Shown here one piece after another: positions 35,248 to 48,099 of a stretch of DNA of 64,000 nucleotides. The position numbers were made by a program, and so were the translations under genes. Location of the stretch: the NCBI GenBank assembly GCA_015680905.1, contig CM027380.1:33596001-33660000 (forward strand), read 5' to 3'. The first letter of the stretch is position 1. Every line of letters begins with the position of its first letter. Origin of the DNA: Coptis chinensis. Taxonomy: Eukaryota; Streptophyta; Magnoliopsida; Ranunculales; Ranunculaceae. Below the pieces are notes generated by a model, which saw only the letters and a program-made list of their open reading frames with translations, had not been told where the DNA came from and ran no database searches.

Positions 35248-35439
35248 TCGGGAAGGTGGGATTAATGATAAAAACAAGCAGTACTCGAAATTAACCAAAT
35301 ATATTAAAAATAAAATTTAAATCCAAACAACATAAAACAAACACATTAATATTTAAATTTAACTACTTAATTAAAATCCAATGAATAAAACAAAATTATG
35401 AAATAACAGCGAACACAACTGATGGTGAACACCTAGTTA

Positions 35440-36590
35440 TGTGATGAAGATGGACCTTGAGATGGAGATTGGCTTGAACCATCTGTCCTTCGGCGACGAC
35501 GCTCATGCCTGTCGGACTCGGCTGAAATAGAGTCCTCCACGGGTGGCATGCGTCATAGCATCTCTATTCGGAACAAGCGCTGTGCTTCCATCTCGCCCCG
35601 AAATCGCGATACCGGGCTTGTTGATGCCGTGGATAGTCTCCATGTTAGGCGGGATATCGCCCACGAACCCCTTCGAGCATTTCAAGTCTCGTCTCGCCCA
35701 AGGTTCGCTTGCTTTTCTTTCAATTACAATCTGTCTATGGCGGATATCTTCACAAATACCATAAACGCGAACGCAAAGGCGCAGTTTGCAATACTTGCAT
35801 CGTTCTAAATTAGAACTACATTTATCTAATGCATCATCATCCGGACATGTCATATCCTCCCTTTCATCCTCCGACTCAACCATTTTTCTTTCGACAACGG
35901 CCAAGTCTCTTGGATGCAATCCCAGATAGATACTTGCATTAGAATGCAATTTGATCTTAAGAGGAGCAGATCTTGCGACAGCCTTTAAAGGTGAGCATGA
36001 TCTTAGTGATCAATACGGGAAGAGGCGCCAAGCTCTCTTCCCACTCCTCAAATCACATTAAACATTAAATCGAGGATGCAGAAATTATACTTATTTGTTT
36101 GCAAAATCCAGAACGCGCGACATTGCAGCCAATATCATCGACTTTGTCTTTTCCCGAGGGCGTTCCTACCAATCCACCGAGCTCTACGGTTGATTGGTTC
36201 TCGTGGTCGATCGGGCGGAATGAATGAGATGTCGGATTGTATTCACCTTCCACAACAATATCCTTCATCAAAGCGGGAACTCCAAGATATCTTGGGATTC
36301 TTGAATTGTCATTACCAAGGTTGCTTTCAAGCCGTAATTCCTAACAAATTCACCAACAACCGTCTCGTTACTTCCTCCTCGTTCCTACTACCTTTATGAA
36401 AATCCTATCCCTCCAATTCTCGCTTCTTATAAAATTGTTCTACCAAATCATAGTGATAGAACTCCTCGGTCGAAAGTACCACATCCGTTCCAATGCCTCC
36501 TAATCATCTCCTCGTCGTAAAATGGCGGTTAAGTCTGTCGGAAGCAAAAGCGTGCTCGGCAAAATTCTTTTCGTCGAGTGCCATTGAAGT
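35440..36590 (-). pseudogene. First extra ORF after pol, element 2
   Basis: Homologue of 21630-22621. The open part 35503-35949 contains DLAVVERKMVESEDEREDMT and a CEDIRHRQIVIERK stretch aligned with DSDEEREDMTCLDEDALERC and CEDIRDGRLKFERN of element 1. The N-terminal part (about 36000-36590) is in several frames. No function recognised. Confidence 0.6.
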
Positions 36591-37254
36591 TTCGAGACAA
36601 CTAATGGTTTTGTAGACCGTGGGGGGAGGCGAAGTTTGAAGAAAACAACTAAAACAACGGTGGTGGCGGTGGTTACTTGAATTGGTGGCGGTTTTTTGGA
36701 GTTAGGTTGGTGGTAATGGTTTAAAGAAGATTTTAGTTGGATTTGATTATCTTGGTGTGGGTGTAGTTAGGTTTTCTTCTCTCTATTTTTTTTTTATTTT
36801 ATTTTGGTGTTTAAAGTTTGTTTTACCTTGATAACCGGCGGGATTGAAAAAAAAGAAAGAAACCGTGCGCTCTTTTTTTTTTTTTTTTGGGAAGGAAGGA
36901 GACGCACAGACGTGCGTCTGGTTTGGGCCCAAGCCCAACTTGAATTCCGAAATTTTCCGAGTTTTCGCACAATTTCAAATTGATTTTGCCGCTTTGTTAC
37001 TGGCCCGATTTTGGCGAATGAGTTATGGAAATGATCAGTAGAGAATTTTCAATCCAATGATCCATAAAACACTCAATTTCAGCCATGGGTGACGTATGAG
37101 AAGGTGGAAAAATGCCTCGAAGTGCGTGCGTGACGTAAGTTATGCGAACGAAGGAAATCAAAGTTTAGATTACGTCAACCCAATTGAACTAGAAGTAATG
37201 GGCCTAAGCAAAATAAATGGAAAGTTCGAGCAATCCAGATGGAGAGACCGATTG

Positions 37255-37270
37255 CCCACCCCCAAACAAA
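37255..37270 (-). other. PPT-like motif a (after pol), element 2
   Basis: The minus strand reads TTTGTTTGGGGGTGGG, aligned with 20961-20977 of element 1 and closer to the consensus than that copy. Confidence 0.6.
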
Positions 37271-37639
37271 TTTTTAACCACAAAATTTGTTCTAACGCGG
37301 GTCGTTTAAAGTCAGATTTCCAAGACTTGTTGGATTGCTATTTCTATGATTAAGAATTTTTTATTATTATTTTTTTTATTTTTTTATTTTTTTATTAGTT
37401 TATTATAAGAAAAACGAAAAACAATAAATACATAATTCACCCCTTAGAGGAACATGACTCAAAAACCGAGAAAACATGCAAAAGTGGAAAACGGAATTAT
37501 GTTAACCGTGGACTTAGGATCCGGTACTTACTTACACACACTCCATAGGGAGGGCCGGTTACCTGAATAGTGCACTTACCACTATATGGAAGTAAAAGGA
37601 AGTACACCAATCACAAAGGTCAATCCTCATAGAGGCGGG

Positions 37640-40600
37640 ATCCCGTAAAGGACTTCCTCTACATCAGGGGGACGTGGTTCGTGAAAATGCTTTAACCGTT
37701 GACCATTAACTTGAAAGGTACTTCGTTGTCATTTGGATTTACCAAGGTGATTGCCCTGTAAGGGGTGACTTCAAGAACGTAAAAGGGCCAAACCAACGGG
37801 TTTTAGTTTTCCGGGAAAATATGTAGACGGAGTTGTAAAGCAAGACCTTTTGACCGACCACAAACTCTTTGGCGCAAGATTTGCTTATCATGAACACGTT
37901 TCATGTTAGCTTTATAATCCTTTTCGCGAGATCGTAAGAATCGTCACGGATTTCTTCAAGCTCATTCAATTGCAAGGCGTTTGACACGGCCTCATCAATA
38001 TTGAAGTTAAGGCTTTTATATCACGAGGCACGGTGCTCTAATTCAACGGGCAAATGACATGGTTTCCCAAATACAAGTCTAAAAGGAGACATACCTATAG
38101 GAGTTTTGAAAGCAGTTCTATCGCCCATAAGGCATCCGATAGACGCGCTCCGACCGATCTTTCCTATCGTTTTACAAATGCGTTTCTAAAATCTTTTGAT
38201 TTCCCTATTAGAAACTTCTACTTGTCCGCTAGTTTGTGGATGATAAGGAGTTGCTACTTTGTGTGTAACTCCATACTTTTTCACTAGGGATGCAACAACT
38301 CATTGTTGCAAAATGTGTTGCACCATCACTAATGATAGCTTTAGGAATGCCAAATCGACAGAAAATATATTCTTTAATAAAAAAAATACAACGGTCTTAT
38401 GGTCATTGCTACGCAAGCTAGTGGTCTCTATCCATTTAGACACGTAGTCCACTCAAGAACTAGAATATAAATGAAACCGTGGGAAACGGGGATAGGGCCC
38501 ATGAAATCAATGCCCCAAACGTCAAAAATTTCTACTATCAAGATTGGATTTAATGGCATCATATTACGCCGTGGATTCGCCCAAGTTGTTGGCAACTAAT
38601 ACACGCCTTTGCAATGCACTTGGGCATCCTTAAAAAGGGTAGGCCAATAAAATCCCATTGAAGAACTTTAGCGGCTGTTTTCATCCCACTAAAATGGCCA
38701 CCACACTCTTTGTCATGGCGAACGATAGAACTTCATTGTATTCCCACCGAGGAATACAACGACTAATAACTCGATCCGCGACAATACTTAAAAGGTATGG
38801 CTCATCCCAAAGAGTATAACTTAACTCCGCCAAGAACTTCTTACGTTCATTTCTTGACCAATTATAAGGCATAACATCAGCCGCTAAATAATTTACAATG
38901 TCAAGATACCATGGTCTGAAAAAAATCGCGATACGATGCTCATCGGGAAAAGAGTCCGGTATGGACTCGTAATCACTCGATCGCCGTTGGTGAGTCTAGA
39001 TAAATGGTCGGCAACTACGCTTTTTACCCTCTTTTGTCCTTTATTTCTAATGTGAACTCTTTGCGGTAGAAGGATCCATCGATTAATCTTTCCTTAGCAT
39101 CCTTCTTTGCAAGAAGGTACTTATGGTCGCTGATGGTCCGCGGCAAACTAAAGTTTTAGAACCAACCAAATAAGGGCGAAAAGTTATCTAAAGCATAAAT
39201 GACAGCTAAGAATTCTTTTCGTCAGTTGAATAATTCCGTTGAGCATCGTTTAAGGTTTTACTAGCATAATAAATAACAGTGGACTTATTATCTAGTTTTT
39301 GTCCCAAGATCGCACCAACCGCGTAATCACTAGCATCACACATGAGTTCGAAAGGTTTAGACCAATCGGGAGGTGTATAATTGGTGCAGAGGTTGAATGC
39401 TTTTAAGTTTCAAAAGCCCACAGCGTCTGATTAAAATTAAAATCAAAGATTGCATCTTTCAAAAGCAGATTAGTTAAAGGCCTAGCTATTTTCGAGAAGT
39501 CTTCAATAAACCGCCTATAAAACCTCGCATGGCCTAGAAAGGCTCTAATATCACGGACAGTCCATGGTTTAGGTAGAGTCGCTATCTTATCTAGTTTGGC
39601 CTTTATCTACTTCGATGCCATCACTAGATACAATGTGACCTAGTACTATGCCCTTTTTCACCATGAAATGACACTTTTCCCGGTTTAAAAGCGAGGCTCT
39701 TTTTCTTCACACCGTGTCAAAACCTTAGACGAGGTTAGACAAACAAATCCGTGAATTAGTCTCCATAGATAGAAAAATCATCCATGAAAACTTCCATAAA
39801 GCTCTACCATGTCACTAAATATATGAAGCATACACCCATTTGGAAGGTACCGGGAGCATTACAAAGGCCAAAAGGCATTCGTTTATAGGCATACGTTCCA
39901 AAGGGACATGTGAAGGTAGTCTTTTCTTGGTCATCAATATCAATAATAATCTGAAAATAGCCCGAGTAGCCATCCGAGAAAACAATAAAAGCATGACCGC
40001 CTAGGCGTTCGAAGCATTTGATCTATAAAAGGTAAAGGAAAGTGATCCTTTCGTGTCATAGCATTTAAACGTCTCAGAATCAATACAGATCCTCCATTTC
40101 ATAGGACCTTGTGTGACAACATAGTCACCCTTTTCAGATTCTACCATCATGGTAGCGCCCGGATTTCTTAGGAACTACATGAATGGGGATTACCCATTCG
40201 CTATCGAGATTGGGTATATGATACCGTGATCGAGTAATCGTAAGACTTCTTCCCTAACCACCTCTTTCATGGCTGGGTTCAAGCGGCCGAGGTTCGCGAG
40301 AAGTCTTCGTTATCCTCCAAATGGATACGATGAGTGCAAATATTAGGGTCAATTCCCCTTAATGTAAATTAAAGGGACCAACCCGGTCTTGCAGAACCGA
40401 TGTTCCCTAATCACCCGGATTAAACGTGTCTATTCATTCTTAGATAACAGAGAAGATATAATTACCGGATGACTACCATCCGGATCAAGTTGAATATATT
40501 TTAATGCGGGGAAGAGGTTTAAGCTCGGGGTGGAAGGAAAATCAATAGATATTTCGTTGGGGTCCTCATTTTGCATAATGAATACTTGCTTAGGTAGCAA

Positions 40601-41440
40601 GTCTTCATACTCAATAATGGAGCAACCGGCGGTCTACAATTGGTGTGGACTCGAGGATGGTGTTGACTTCCTCTAAGTAGGAGTCATTTACAAAATCTGA
40701 AGTTCCAAAAGAAAGGAATTTGTACATATTGTTTTGAAAATGTGTTGTTAAAATAATCTTGAGTTAAACTCTCGATCATGCTAACCTCCCCATCTATGAA
40801 TCTAATCACGGTAATTGTTTCATCATTTTAAAACATTTACCTCAACCGTAAGATGGACAAAAGATAAGGACATCTTACCATCGCGCAATTTATAAGCACG
40901 TTGGCGGTTGCCAAGAAGGCGGGCTTCTAAGATGATCGGTACAAAGTCGTTGGCGACTTACGTATCGAGGATAACAAAATCAGCAGGATAGTAAAATCAC
41001 GAACCTTAACAAGCACATTTTCTACTACACCCTTAGGATACTTAATTGACCTGTCCGCTAATTGCAACGCGTTATTTTTGTAGGTTGCATTTCTGTAGAC
41101 CTATTTGTTTATACAAGTCACGGGGAGTAAGTTAACACTCGCCCCAAGTCTAATAAAGCGGTCGCCGTCGTGTGGGAATCTCCTAAGGTGCATTTTTGAT
41201 GGGGCGACCGGGGTCCTTGTACTTAACAATTCCATTATTTTCGGATAAAGTTGGGAATTGTTCAGGTTAAAAAGGCGTCTTTAGGTATGTTGGTCTTCGC
41301 CTAGTAGTGCACAACTCTTTAAGAAACTTAGCGTGGTTAGGGAGCTTTTAATAGCTTCGAGAAAAGGAAGGTTTATCGTTAGATTCTTGAAAACGCGTTC
41401 TAATCTCCTCAAAGTTTGTATCCCCTGGTTAGCATGGCTA
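37640..41440 (-). pseudogene. pol of element 2, extensively frameshifted
   Basis: Aligns by eye, in reverse, with 16836-20593 of element 1 over its whole length: integrase C-terminus about 37720-38050, catalytic core 38250-38560, zinc-finger side 38580-38720, RNase H 39000-39420, RT 39480-40290, protease region 40700-41350. No open frame here exceeds about 65 codons because of many 1-2 bp indels, so no protein can be made. The indels contrast with the near-identical LTRs. Confidence 0.8.
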
Positions 41441-41639
41441 ACCGAGGGAATGGTGGTTTAAGCTCTATATTTAGTGTATGGCTCGACTTGATGTGTTACC
41501 TTGGCTTTCTATTTCTTAGTTTGTTGTTTAACCGGGTACCTCTACGGTGGTAGGCTCTTGAGTTTCTACCCCGGTATCTAGTTCGACATCCGGTGTAGAG
41601 AATCTTGATGGGGTAACTATAGGCATAGTTACTTTGTTA

Positions 41640-43334
41640 TCAACCACTCTTCCGAGCGGAGAGTGGTGATGGCATTCAGTCACCTACTATTGTCGTTTCC
41701 GCACTAGTATTACCATTTACCTCAAAGGTCGTGTGTTTGTTGTTTTAGGGTTGGGTATCGCTTGTCCCGAAACACGCCTTTTGGTTGGGCTTTCTCTTGG
41801 GCTAACCGTTGTATGCCCCGATTTATGGATTGTAAGAAGCTGTTGGTTTGATTGAGTCATTGATTAGAAAAGTTGTTGGGTAACTTGTATAAAGGCGCCT
41901 ATAACGATCCGGATGTGATTGTGTAGTAGTCACGGTGGTGCGATTTGGAACTATCTCACGTTGATTATTTATGGGTGGGTTGTGATAGTTACTATTGTTA
42001 ACGGAACGATACCTCTATTGGTATTATAACTATTATAATTATCGACCTTGTGCTAAACCTTGTCGGTGGTTTGCGCTTTGGTTGTTATAATTATTATAAT
42101 TTCCCGACTTTGTCCCCTGTCCTTGCCTAGGTGGAGCTTGATTATAGTTGTTCGCTTGCCTAACATTTTGGTTATCGCCCTTGGAGGTGAAACTTGTTGA
42201 TTGTTTCGCCAACTAAAGTTGGGATGTTGTCTCCATGGGGCATTAGGAATAGGATAGCTATTAATGGAGCAAACATTGTCTTGCTCTAATTGTTGTTGTT
42301 CATAGGCGAGAGGACAATATGATTCAGGGTGCTCAGGACTCAAACAAACATTACATGGGTTGGAGTTAACATTCATGACGGGGAATAGGTTTTGTTGCAT
42401 AGAAATAGCCTCAACCTTTTTTAGTTAGAGATTCGATTAAATTTTTAGTTCTAGATCGGGTTTCATCTCAAAACATACCGGGCGGCTTTAAGCTGTTGAA
42501 GAAGAACTAACAGTAGCGGGGGGATATCATCACTACCCCCCAATTGTTATTACGTTTAGTTTGATCTTCTAAAATTTGTAAGCCTCGAGGCTCCTTTACT
42601 TAGGAAACTACCCCATTCATTATGTCAAGGACTTCTTTATGGTGATGTTGAAGTCCTTTGAAAAGGCACGAACTAACGTGTCTTTTGCTAGGTTATGGTG
42701 TGGACACTCAATAAGCGGTCGGTGAAACGATTCCAAGCCTCGAAAAACGATTCATAAGGATTTTGTCGGAAAAAATGAATCTTGGAAAGCATCTCATCCG
42801 TCTTTGGGGGTGGGTAAAATGTTCCATAAACAATTTGAACAAGTTTAGCCCACGAATCCTGAGAGTTAGCGCTAGGCGTTAACCAAAGACGCCGCTTTAT
42901 CGGGCTAAGGTGAAGGGAAATACCCCTCGGTTTAATTTGTTCGCACCAACCATAGGATGATGGAATGTTGTAAGGACTTGTTCAATCCTAATTATGTGTT
43001 GATAAGGTTTTCATAGTCTAAACCATGGAAAACGGGTAACAAATTAAATATGTTTGGGGAATTCGAAAAATCCCCACCGGGTCCGCTAGAACGATGCAAG
43101 ATTTAGGGCTATTGCTTTCGGGACTTTGTAAAAGTCTGGAGAGAGAGGAGTCTCTCTTTCTTGATCGTTTATGTGGGGTGTGGTTGGTGGGATAGTAGTT
43201 AGAGGTGTAGTGATTGGTATACTTTCGATAGATTTGTTTGTTGGCGTTGGCCGGTTAATTACGTTCGGTGTTTTTCCGAGCCGGACCTTAATCTCATGCA
43301 AGTCTAAGTCTAAACACGACAACAATCCAAACAA
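41640..43334 (-). pseudogene. gag of element 2, frameshifted but with zinc knuckle
   Basis: Minus-strand start region at 43334 (MFGLLSCLDLDLHEIKV) parallels the element 1 start at 15476. The nucleocapsid part at 42053-42400 retains CNVCLSPEHPESYC, a CX2CX4HX4C knuckle, followed by a Gln/Asn-rich stretch. Between them the capsid region is in several frames. This copy supplies the knuckle segment that is deleted in element 1. Confidence 0.75.
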
Positions 43335-43524
43335 TCTTGATATATTAGTATGAACCTCTAAGCGAGCTGCGAGGTATGAAAGAAAGGAATACGATAGCGT
43401 CCTTGCTTTCGCTTATGAATAGCGTCTTGTTTTACGCATGTTGGTGTAAATAACAAGTTAGAACACGAAAAACTTAAAAATCGAAGTTGAAACAAACTGT
43501 AGAAATCGGAAAATTTGGCTTAAA

Positions 43525-43725
43525 GGCTGGCGCTGGTGCGCGCATAGAAGCGGTCGTCGTCAGGTGTTCCAATAACTTAGCGGGAATTTCGGTATATGGG
43601 GCAGGTCGGCGCTTCGTGTTCCAAAGAACTTAGGGGCGGGTTGCGCTCGGTATGGGGGCGGGTCGCACTCGTGTTCCAGGCTATAGGGCGCAGGTGCACT
43701 CCTTATAGGCGCGATCGCGCTCGGT
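43525..43725 (-). repeat. GC-rich tandem repeat in the leader of element 2
   Basis: Plus-strand words GGCGCTGGTGCGCGC, GGGCGGGTTGCGCTC, GGGCGGGTCGCACTC, GGCGCAGGTGCACTC and GGCGCGATCGCGCTC. Reverse-oriented counterpart of 15072-15290. Confidence 0.8.
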
Positions 43726-43854
43726 GTAATTTTGTCGCAGAATTTTTCAACGCTGAAACGGATAACCACAGTATGAATCAAACAAGGGTGGGTGAGTTTA
43801 ATGAGACTTAAAAATGACTAATTCTACTATGAAAACAATGCTAAAGTGAACTAA

Positions 43855-43870
43855 GATGGCAGCGGCGCCA
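43855..43870 (-). other. Primer binding site (tRNA-Asp type), element 2
   Basis: The minus strand reads TGGCGCCGCTGCCATC two bases inside the 5' LTR, identical to element 1. Confidence 0.85.
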
Positions 43871-43872
43871 TT

Positions 43873-45338
43873 TGATAAACGTAAAATTGGATAGTTTACC
43901 TACGAAATGAACGATGAACTCAAAACGTAAGTAAACTAAAACTAAATTACGTGTCTATGTTTATCAAAGTTTCTACTCTCAATTCTATCGAAATAGAGTG
44001 GAGTAACAAATTCGTTCCACTCCTAGTGCTCTAGCATGGAGTGTTTTCTAGTCTAATTAATCGGTCTTAAGTCTAATGAGAGCTTTACGAATGGTGTTAT
44101 ACTACGATACCTATATGAAATTTATTATGTTGAATTTTTCTACGAATGCTACGGAAATATGATTGTTTTTAAATCTAGGTAAAGGATTAGAGGGGAATTG
44201 AATCCACCTCGAATCCAACTTAATAACCTAGCATAGATTCTTGTATCTCGATTCTTACGTTCTTACCAAGCAAGAAATTCGAAGTTCTAATCCCTAGTGT
44301 TCATGACATTTCTACCGAATACTAACTAGCATGTGAGGTCGTCCACCCATTCTCATGGCGAATCACGACCTTCTAGATTGGAATAGATTCTACACTATAC
44401 CACTAAGTTTTCATCAAGGCTTCATCAACCCCTCTAATGGAGGTTTTAGCCTTGAGTCATCAAACCATCATTTCCCATTGAATTATAACTACACATCATA
44501 TTAAAATTCTAACTTAACTAAATTAACTAACAATGTTTCAATCTACTTAAACTACGAAATGATAATCAACAAGAATTAAAACTAGATCTATAAATTGAGA
44601 TGACAAAAATCAAAATTGTCAAAATAACTATTTTATTTATCTAATCAATCAAGAACAATGATTCAAAGACTTAATCTAAAACAAGAATTGAAAATGGAAC
44701 TAAAACTTAATTAATCTACTGAAAACTAGATCTAGAATTATCTATATTGTTTTAGGTCTAACTCGCTATCATTAACAAAGAGTGAAGCTTTGGTTTTTAT
44801 ACTTTTAGATCCAAAAATCGTGCATGGGCTTGGAGCCATGTTTTGGGCCAGAGAATCAGGCCCAAAACCCAATTCTTTCAGTCCAAAAAGGCCTCTTCAG
44901 CTGCAGTTGGCTTCAACAGACTTTTCGTCCACTTTTACTCCTCTGATTGGGTCAAGGCTTGGACCATTGGAAAGCTCTTTCCAAGCCAGTCGTTTTGACA
45001 TAAGGTAGGCCCAATTCTGAGGTCTGAGTCCAAAGATACGGCCTTCAGAAGTTCTGCTGACTTGTGTGCTGTTTTTGCCCGCGTCGACTTTTCAGCTTTT
45101 GACCGGGCTTTAGAAAGGATTTGTCTTCTTGAATCTTGGCCTTAAATCACGAAACTCCTTAGTAACCGACCTTTGCTCCTTTATCTCGCTAAAGTGGCAC
45201 ATTTCTGCACAAAATGGACTTTGAAACCTGAAATGCATAAAAACACGTAATCAGTGTTAACTCTTAATTATTACTCACATAATTGGTCTAAAAGTATGAC
45301 TGTTACAGGGTTAAAACTACAGTTTTAGGCTCTTATCA
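43873..45338 (-). repeat. 5' LTR of element 2
   Basis: 1466 bp, TGATAAACGTAAAA to AGGCTCTTATCA. TATAAAAAC on the minus strand at 44793-44801, just downstream (minus sense) of the conserved CCGAGG / GACCGGC block, is the likely promoter of the element. Confidence 0.92.
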
Positions 45339-45343
45339 GGGTC

Positions 45344-46667
45344 AGTGTCGGCATCTTTAAGAAAATCATCGATTTCGTCTATTGTTAAGTCCATAACGAC
45401 CAAGCTAGATTAGGATCCACATAACACCATATATTTTGTTTCCTTTTTTTCTGACACTTCAATCAAAGCGGGGTTCTCGTCAACTGGAATGATAGGCTCT
45501 TGAGTATGTATGCTGGGCAAAGTCTCTTTATTGGAAAAGTTTAAAAAATTATGAAGGATCTCTAAGGCAATTGGCTTAAGTGTGAATTTGAGGTTTCTTT
45601 GAAATTGTTTCATGGTGTTGTCCTCATAAATTTGTGGATTTTTTATGAATGGAGGTTGGATTTCAAGATGTGTTAATTTGGGATGGTGATAGTTGGGTGG
45701 TTGTTCTTCACTTGATCTTGAGGACTCATAATTCTTCATCTAGTTTTGGCGTTTCCACAAGATTGTGGTTCATTTCTGTAATACTAAGGATGTCACAAAT
45801 TTGTTCCATCAATAAGTTTTTAACGACCAAATTAAATTGAAATCCACTTTCCACCATAGATTTTACTCCCTCTTTTCCAAGCACTTCATTTTCTTTGTCC
45901 TCTCTGCCTAGATCTTCATAAATTTTCTCAATACTATTTTCCAAATGTGTCGAGTCTAATACATACTCTTCAGTTTCTTCTGCCGGAGTTTTCTCATTTA
46001 TGGGTGATAATGCATTAAGGCATATAAGAGAAACTATGATTTCAGGCAAATAGTCATTGTCATGATAGCTGGAATTCTCACGATAGTCAGGTGGAGGTTG
46101 ATGAGTTTTTAATTGGTCATAAGTATTAGGATGGGTTTTAGCAATTGGTTTTGTTATAGTAACTCCTTGTTTCTCTTGTTGGATGGGTTTTGAACTGGTG
46201 GGAAGAATATTAGTCTCAAATGTGGCCTCTTGTGAATCAGATTGGAGAAAACATAAGGTAGTTGATATTTGCTGAGTTAGTATTATTTGCTAGGCCATTT
46301 CCTGGTAGAGTTGGTCTGTGATGGATGGTGTAGTGGAATATGAATTTGATATGGATGGTGATGTGAATGGTGATGGGTTTTGGGAGAAACCGTACTCTGA
46401 CTGACCATATGGATATTGGAAGGATGGTTGACTATTTGTGGTGGAACTCCATGAATTGTCAGCATGATTAGAAAACTCTTGAGTGTATGGGGTACTAGGG
46501 AAGTTTGAAAATTGAAATTCGTAATCGTAAGGATTTCCCGTAGTAGACTCGAATTCGGTATATGATGAACAAAGGGATAACCAGTGATAAGGACTACCGC
46601 AAAAAGAACAAGGTTCTGGGTTTACATTGTAATTCCATGACGGTTGCGATGCATATTGATAAGACAT
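45344..46667 (-). pseudogene. Zinc-knuckle acidic protein of element 4, 5' part
   Basis: ATG at 46667 (MSYQYASQPSWNYNV). CSFCGSPYHWLSLC at about residues 20-33 is a CX2CX4HX4C knuckle as in retroviral nucleocapsid. Then a Ser/Tyr/Gln-rich segment to a TAG near 46290, and beyond it acidic stretches (46049-45410) including TPKLDEEL, another stop near 45412, and DLTIDEIDDFLKDAD leading to the element 2 junction. The reading frame is nearly continuous, suggesting one long protein before decay and before element 2 inserted. No capsid, protease or RT motif recognised. Probably the RNA-binding product of a non-autonomous family that borrows polymerase from relatives. Confidence 0.55.
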
Positions 46668-48076
46668 GAATGCTCAATCAGTGATGATGCACAAACAGTT
46701 GAAATTCATTTTTTTTTTTTATTTTCTTGAAAACTTTGCTTTGGTCTATATTTTACTATGCCCTGTTATAGAGAACAGTTGGGCGCATAACTAGGATGAC
46801 TCTAGTACACGTCTTAGAAGAGTAGGCAGTCACTTCACCAAGTGGTGTGCTACTAAAAATCACACTCACGATGAATCTGGGGGAGGGGAGTGAGAAAGGC
46901 AGTTGGTCCACCGGAATCTGGTAACTGATTACTTTAAAATCTCGTGGCTATATTTTTGTCCTTTTCTGGAGGAGCATGACTATTTGGGCTCTAGTTGATT
47001 GATTTTTTATAATTTTTTTTTAGTATAGGGCTTCCAAGAATCAAGCAACGTCCAATTTGCATACATTGGGTAATGACTTCCTAATGGTTGTTATGGCTCG
47101 GGTTCAACCTTATGCACGAATGTAAATTGCAGTGCAGAAAGTAAATTTCAAACAATCATATAAGCATGCTTGAACACACAAGTATCCTCTTACTTGGGCT
47201 TTGGGGAGGTTTAGAATTTACCTCTCAAGCCGTGCTTACACGCTGCTTGAGGAGAAGGCGACATCGGTTGGCGCTTGATCTAAGAATCAATCCCAACCTT
47301 TCGAGCTTTACCCTATTTTAAGTTACAAATAAAGGCCCACTTAAAAAGCCCACAAGTTGGGTTTTTGACAATTTATACAACTTTGCCTTCAAAGACTCAA
47401 ACTTAAAACTAAACTAAGATTATACTAATCTAATTAACTAGTTTTAGATTAATCTCCTAGATTAACTAGAGTCAATTGGACTTAAAGTGTTGATTACCAA
47501 GTTGATTCAAAGTGTGTGAGCTATGATCCACAACTTGCCTCACACATTTGAACTTTCCAAGGCAATTAAAACTCTAATCCCTTGTGAAGTATTAAACTTA
47601 AACCAAGTTTAACTCCTGTTCATCATAAGAAATCAATCAAAAACCAAGTTTTTTTTTTTTTTTTCATTTATCTTTTTATCACTAACTATTACAAACAAGT
47701 TCCATTATTTTCTCTTACTCTATTACAAAATTCGAGCTCGGAGTACAACTGTGTGTCACAAATGAACTGGACCTCGAAAAAATCTCACACACTTCTGTGG
47801 AGGTGAACCAGCTGTCGCGCTCGCGCCGCCCGGCGCCGGTGAACGACAGTCGTCTTTCGCCTGTTGGATTAGCTCTTCTCCGCCTTTGTTATCCCGCAAC
47901 CTGTTTTGCGAAAAAGTATCTCAGTATAGATAAACAATAAAAATAAAATGACAAAATATATAAAAAAAAAAAATAGAAATGGAGAGGTGAGAATGATGCT
48001 CCCTTTTTAGATTCTCAACTAATCACTATCACTCCTTCAATCCATGACGGCGCCGCCATTTGAAGCTTTAGTATTT
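46668..48076 (-). mobile_element. Leader of element 4
   Basis: Long untranslated region between the primer binding site and the zinc-knuckle ORF. It holds homopolymer runs (46709-46720, 47650-47664) and a short GC-rich patch at 47810-47850 (CGCGCTCGCGCCGCCCGG) in a position like the GC repeats of elements 1 and 2. A second partial LTR terminus (TGAAGCTTTAGTATTTC, 48061) sits just inside. No gene seen. Confidence 0.55.
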
Positions 48077-48097
48077 CAATCCCCGGTAGCGGCACTA
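48077..48097 (-). other. Primer binding site of element 4
   Basis: The minus strand reads TAGTGCCGCTACCGGGGATT, two bases inside the LTR. It differs from the tRNA-Asp complement (TGGCGCCGTTGCCGGGGATC) only by G/A and C/T transitions, as expected after cytosine deamination. Confidence 0.7.
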
Positions 48098-48099
48098 TT

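Larger units (their letters stand above)
30415..45338 (-). mobile_element. Element 2: Athila-type Ty3/gypsy retrotransposon, recent insertion
   Basis: 14.92 kb, minus strand, flanked by a perfect 5-bp duplication gggtc (30410-30414 and 45339-45343). 5' LTR 43873-45338 and 3' LTR 30415-31876 are nearly identical in the stretches I compared, so insertion is young. Internal order on the minus strand matches element 1: PBS, GC-rich repeat, gag, pol, PPT-like a, ORF, PPT-like b, GC repeat, ORF, PPT-like c, PPT. Despite the young LTRs the coding region is heavily frame-broken. It interrupts the ORF of element 4. Confidence 0.92.
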
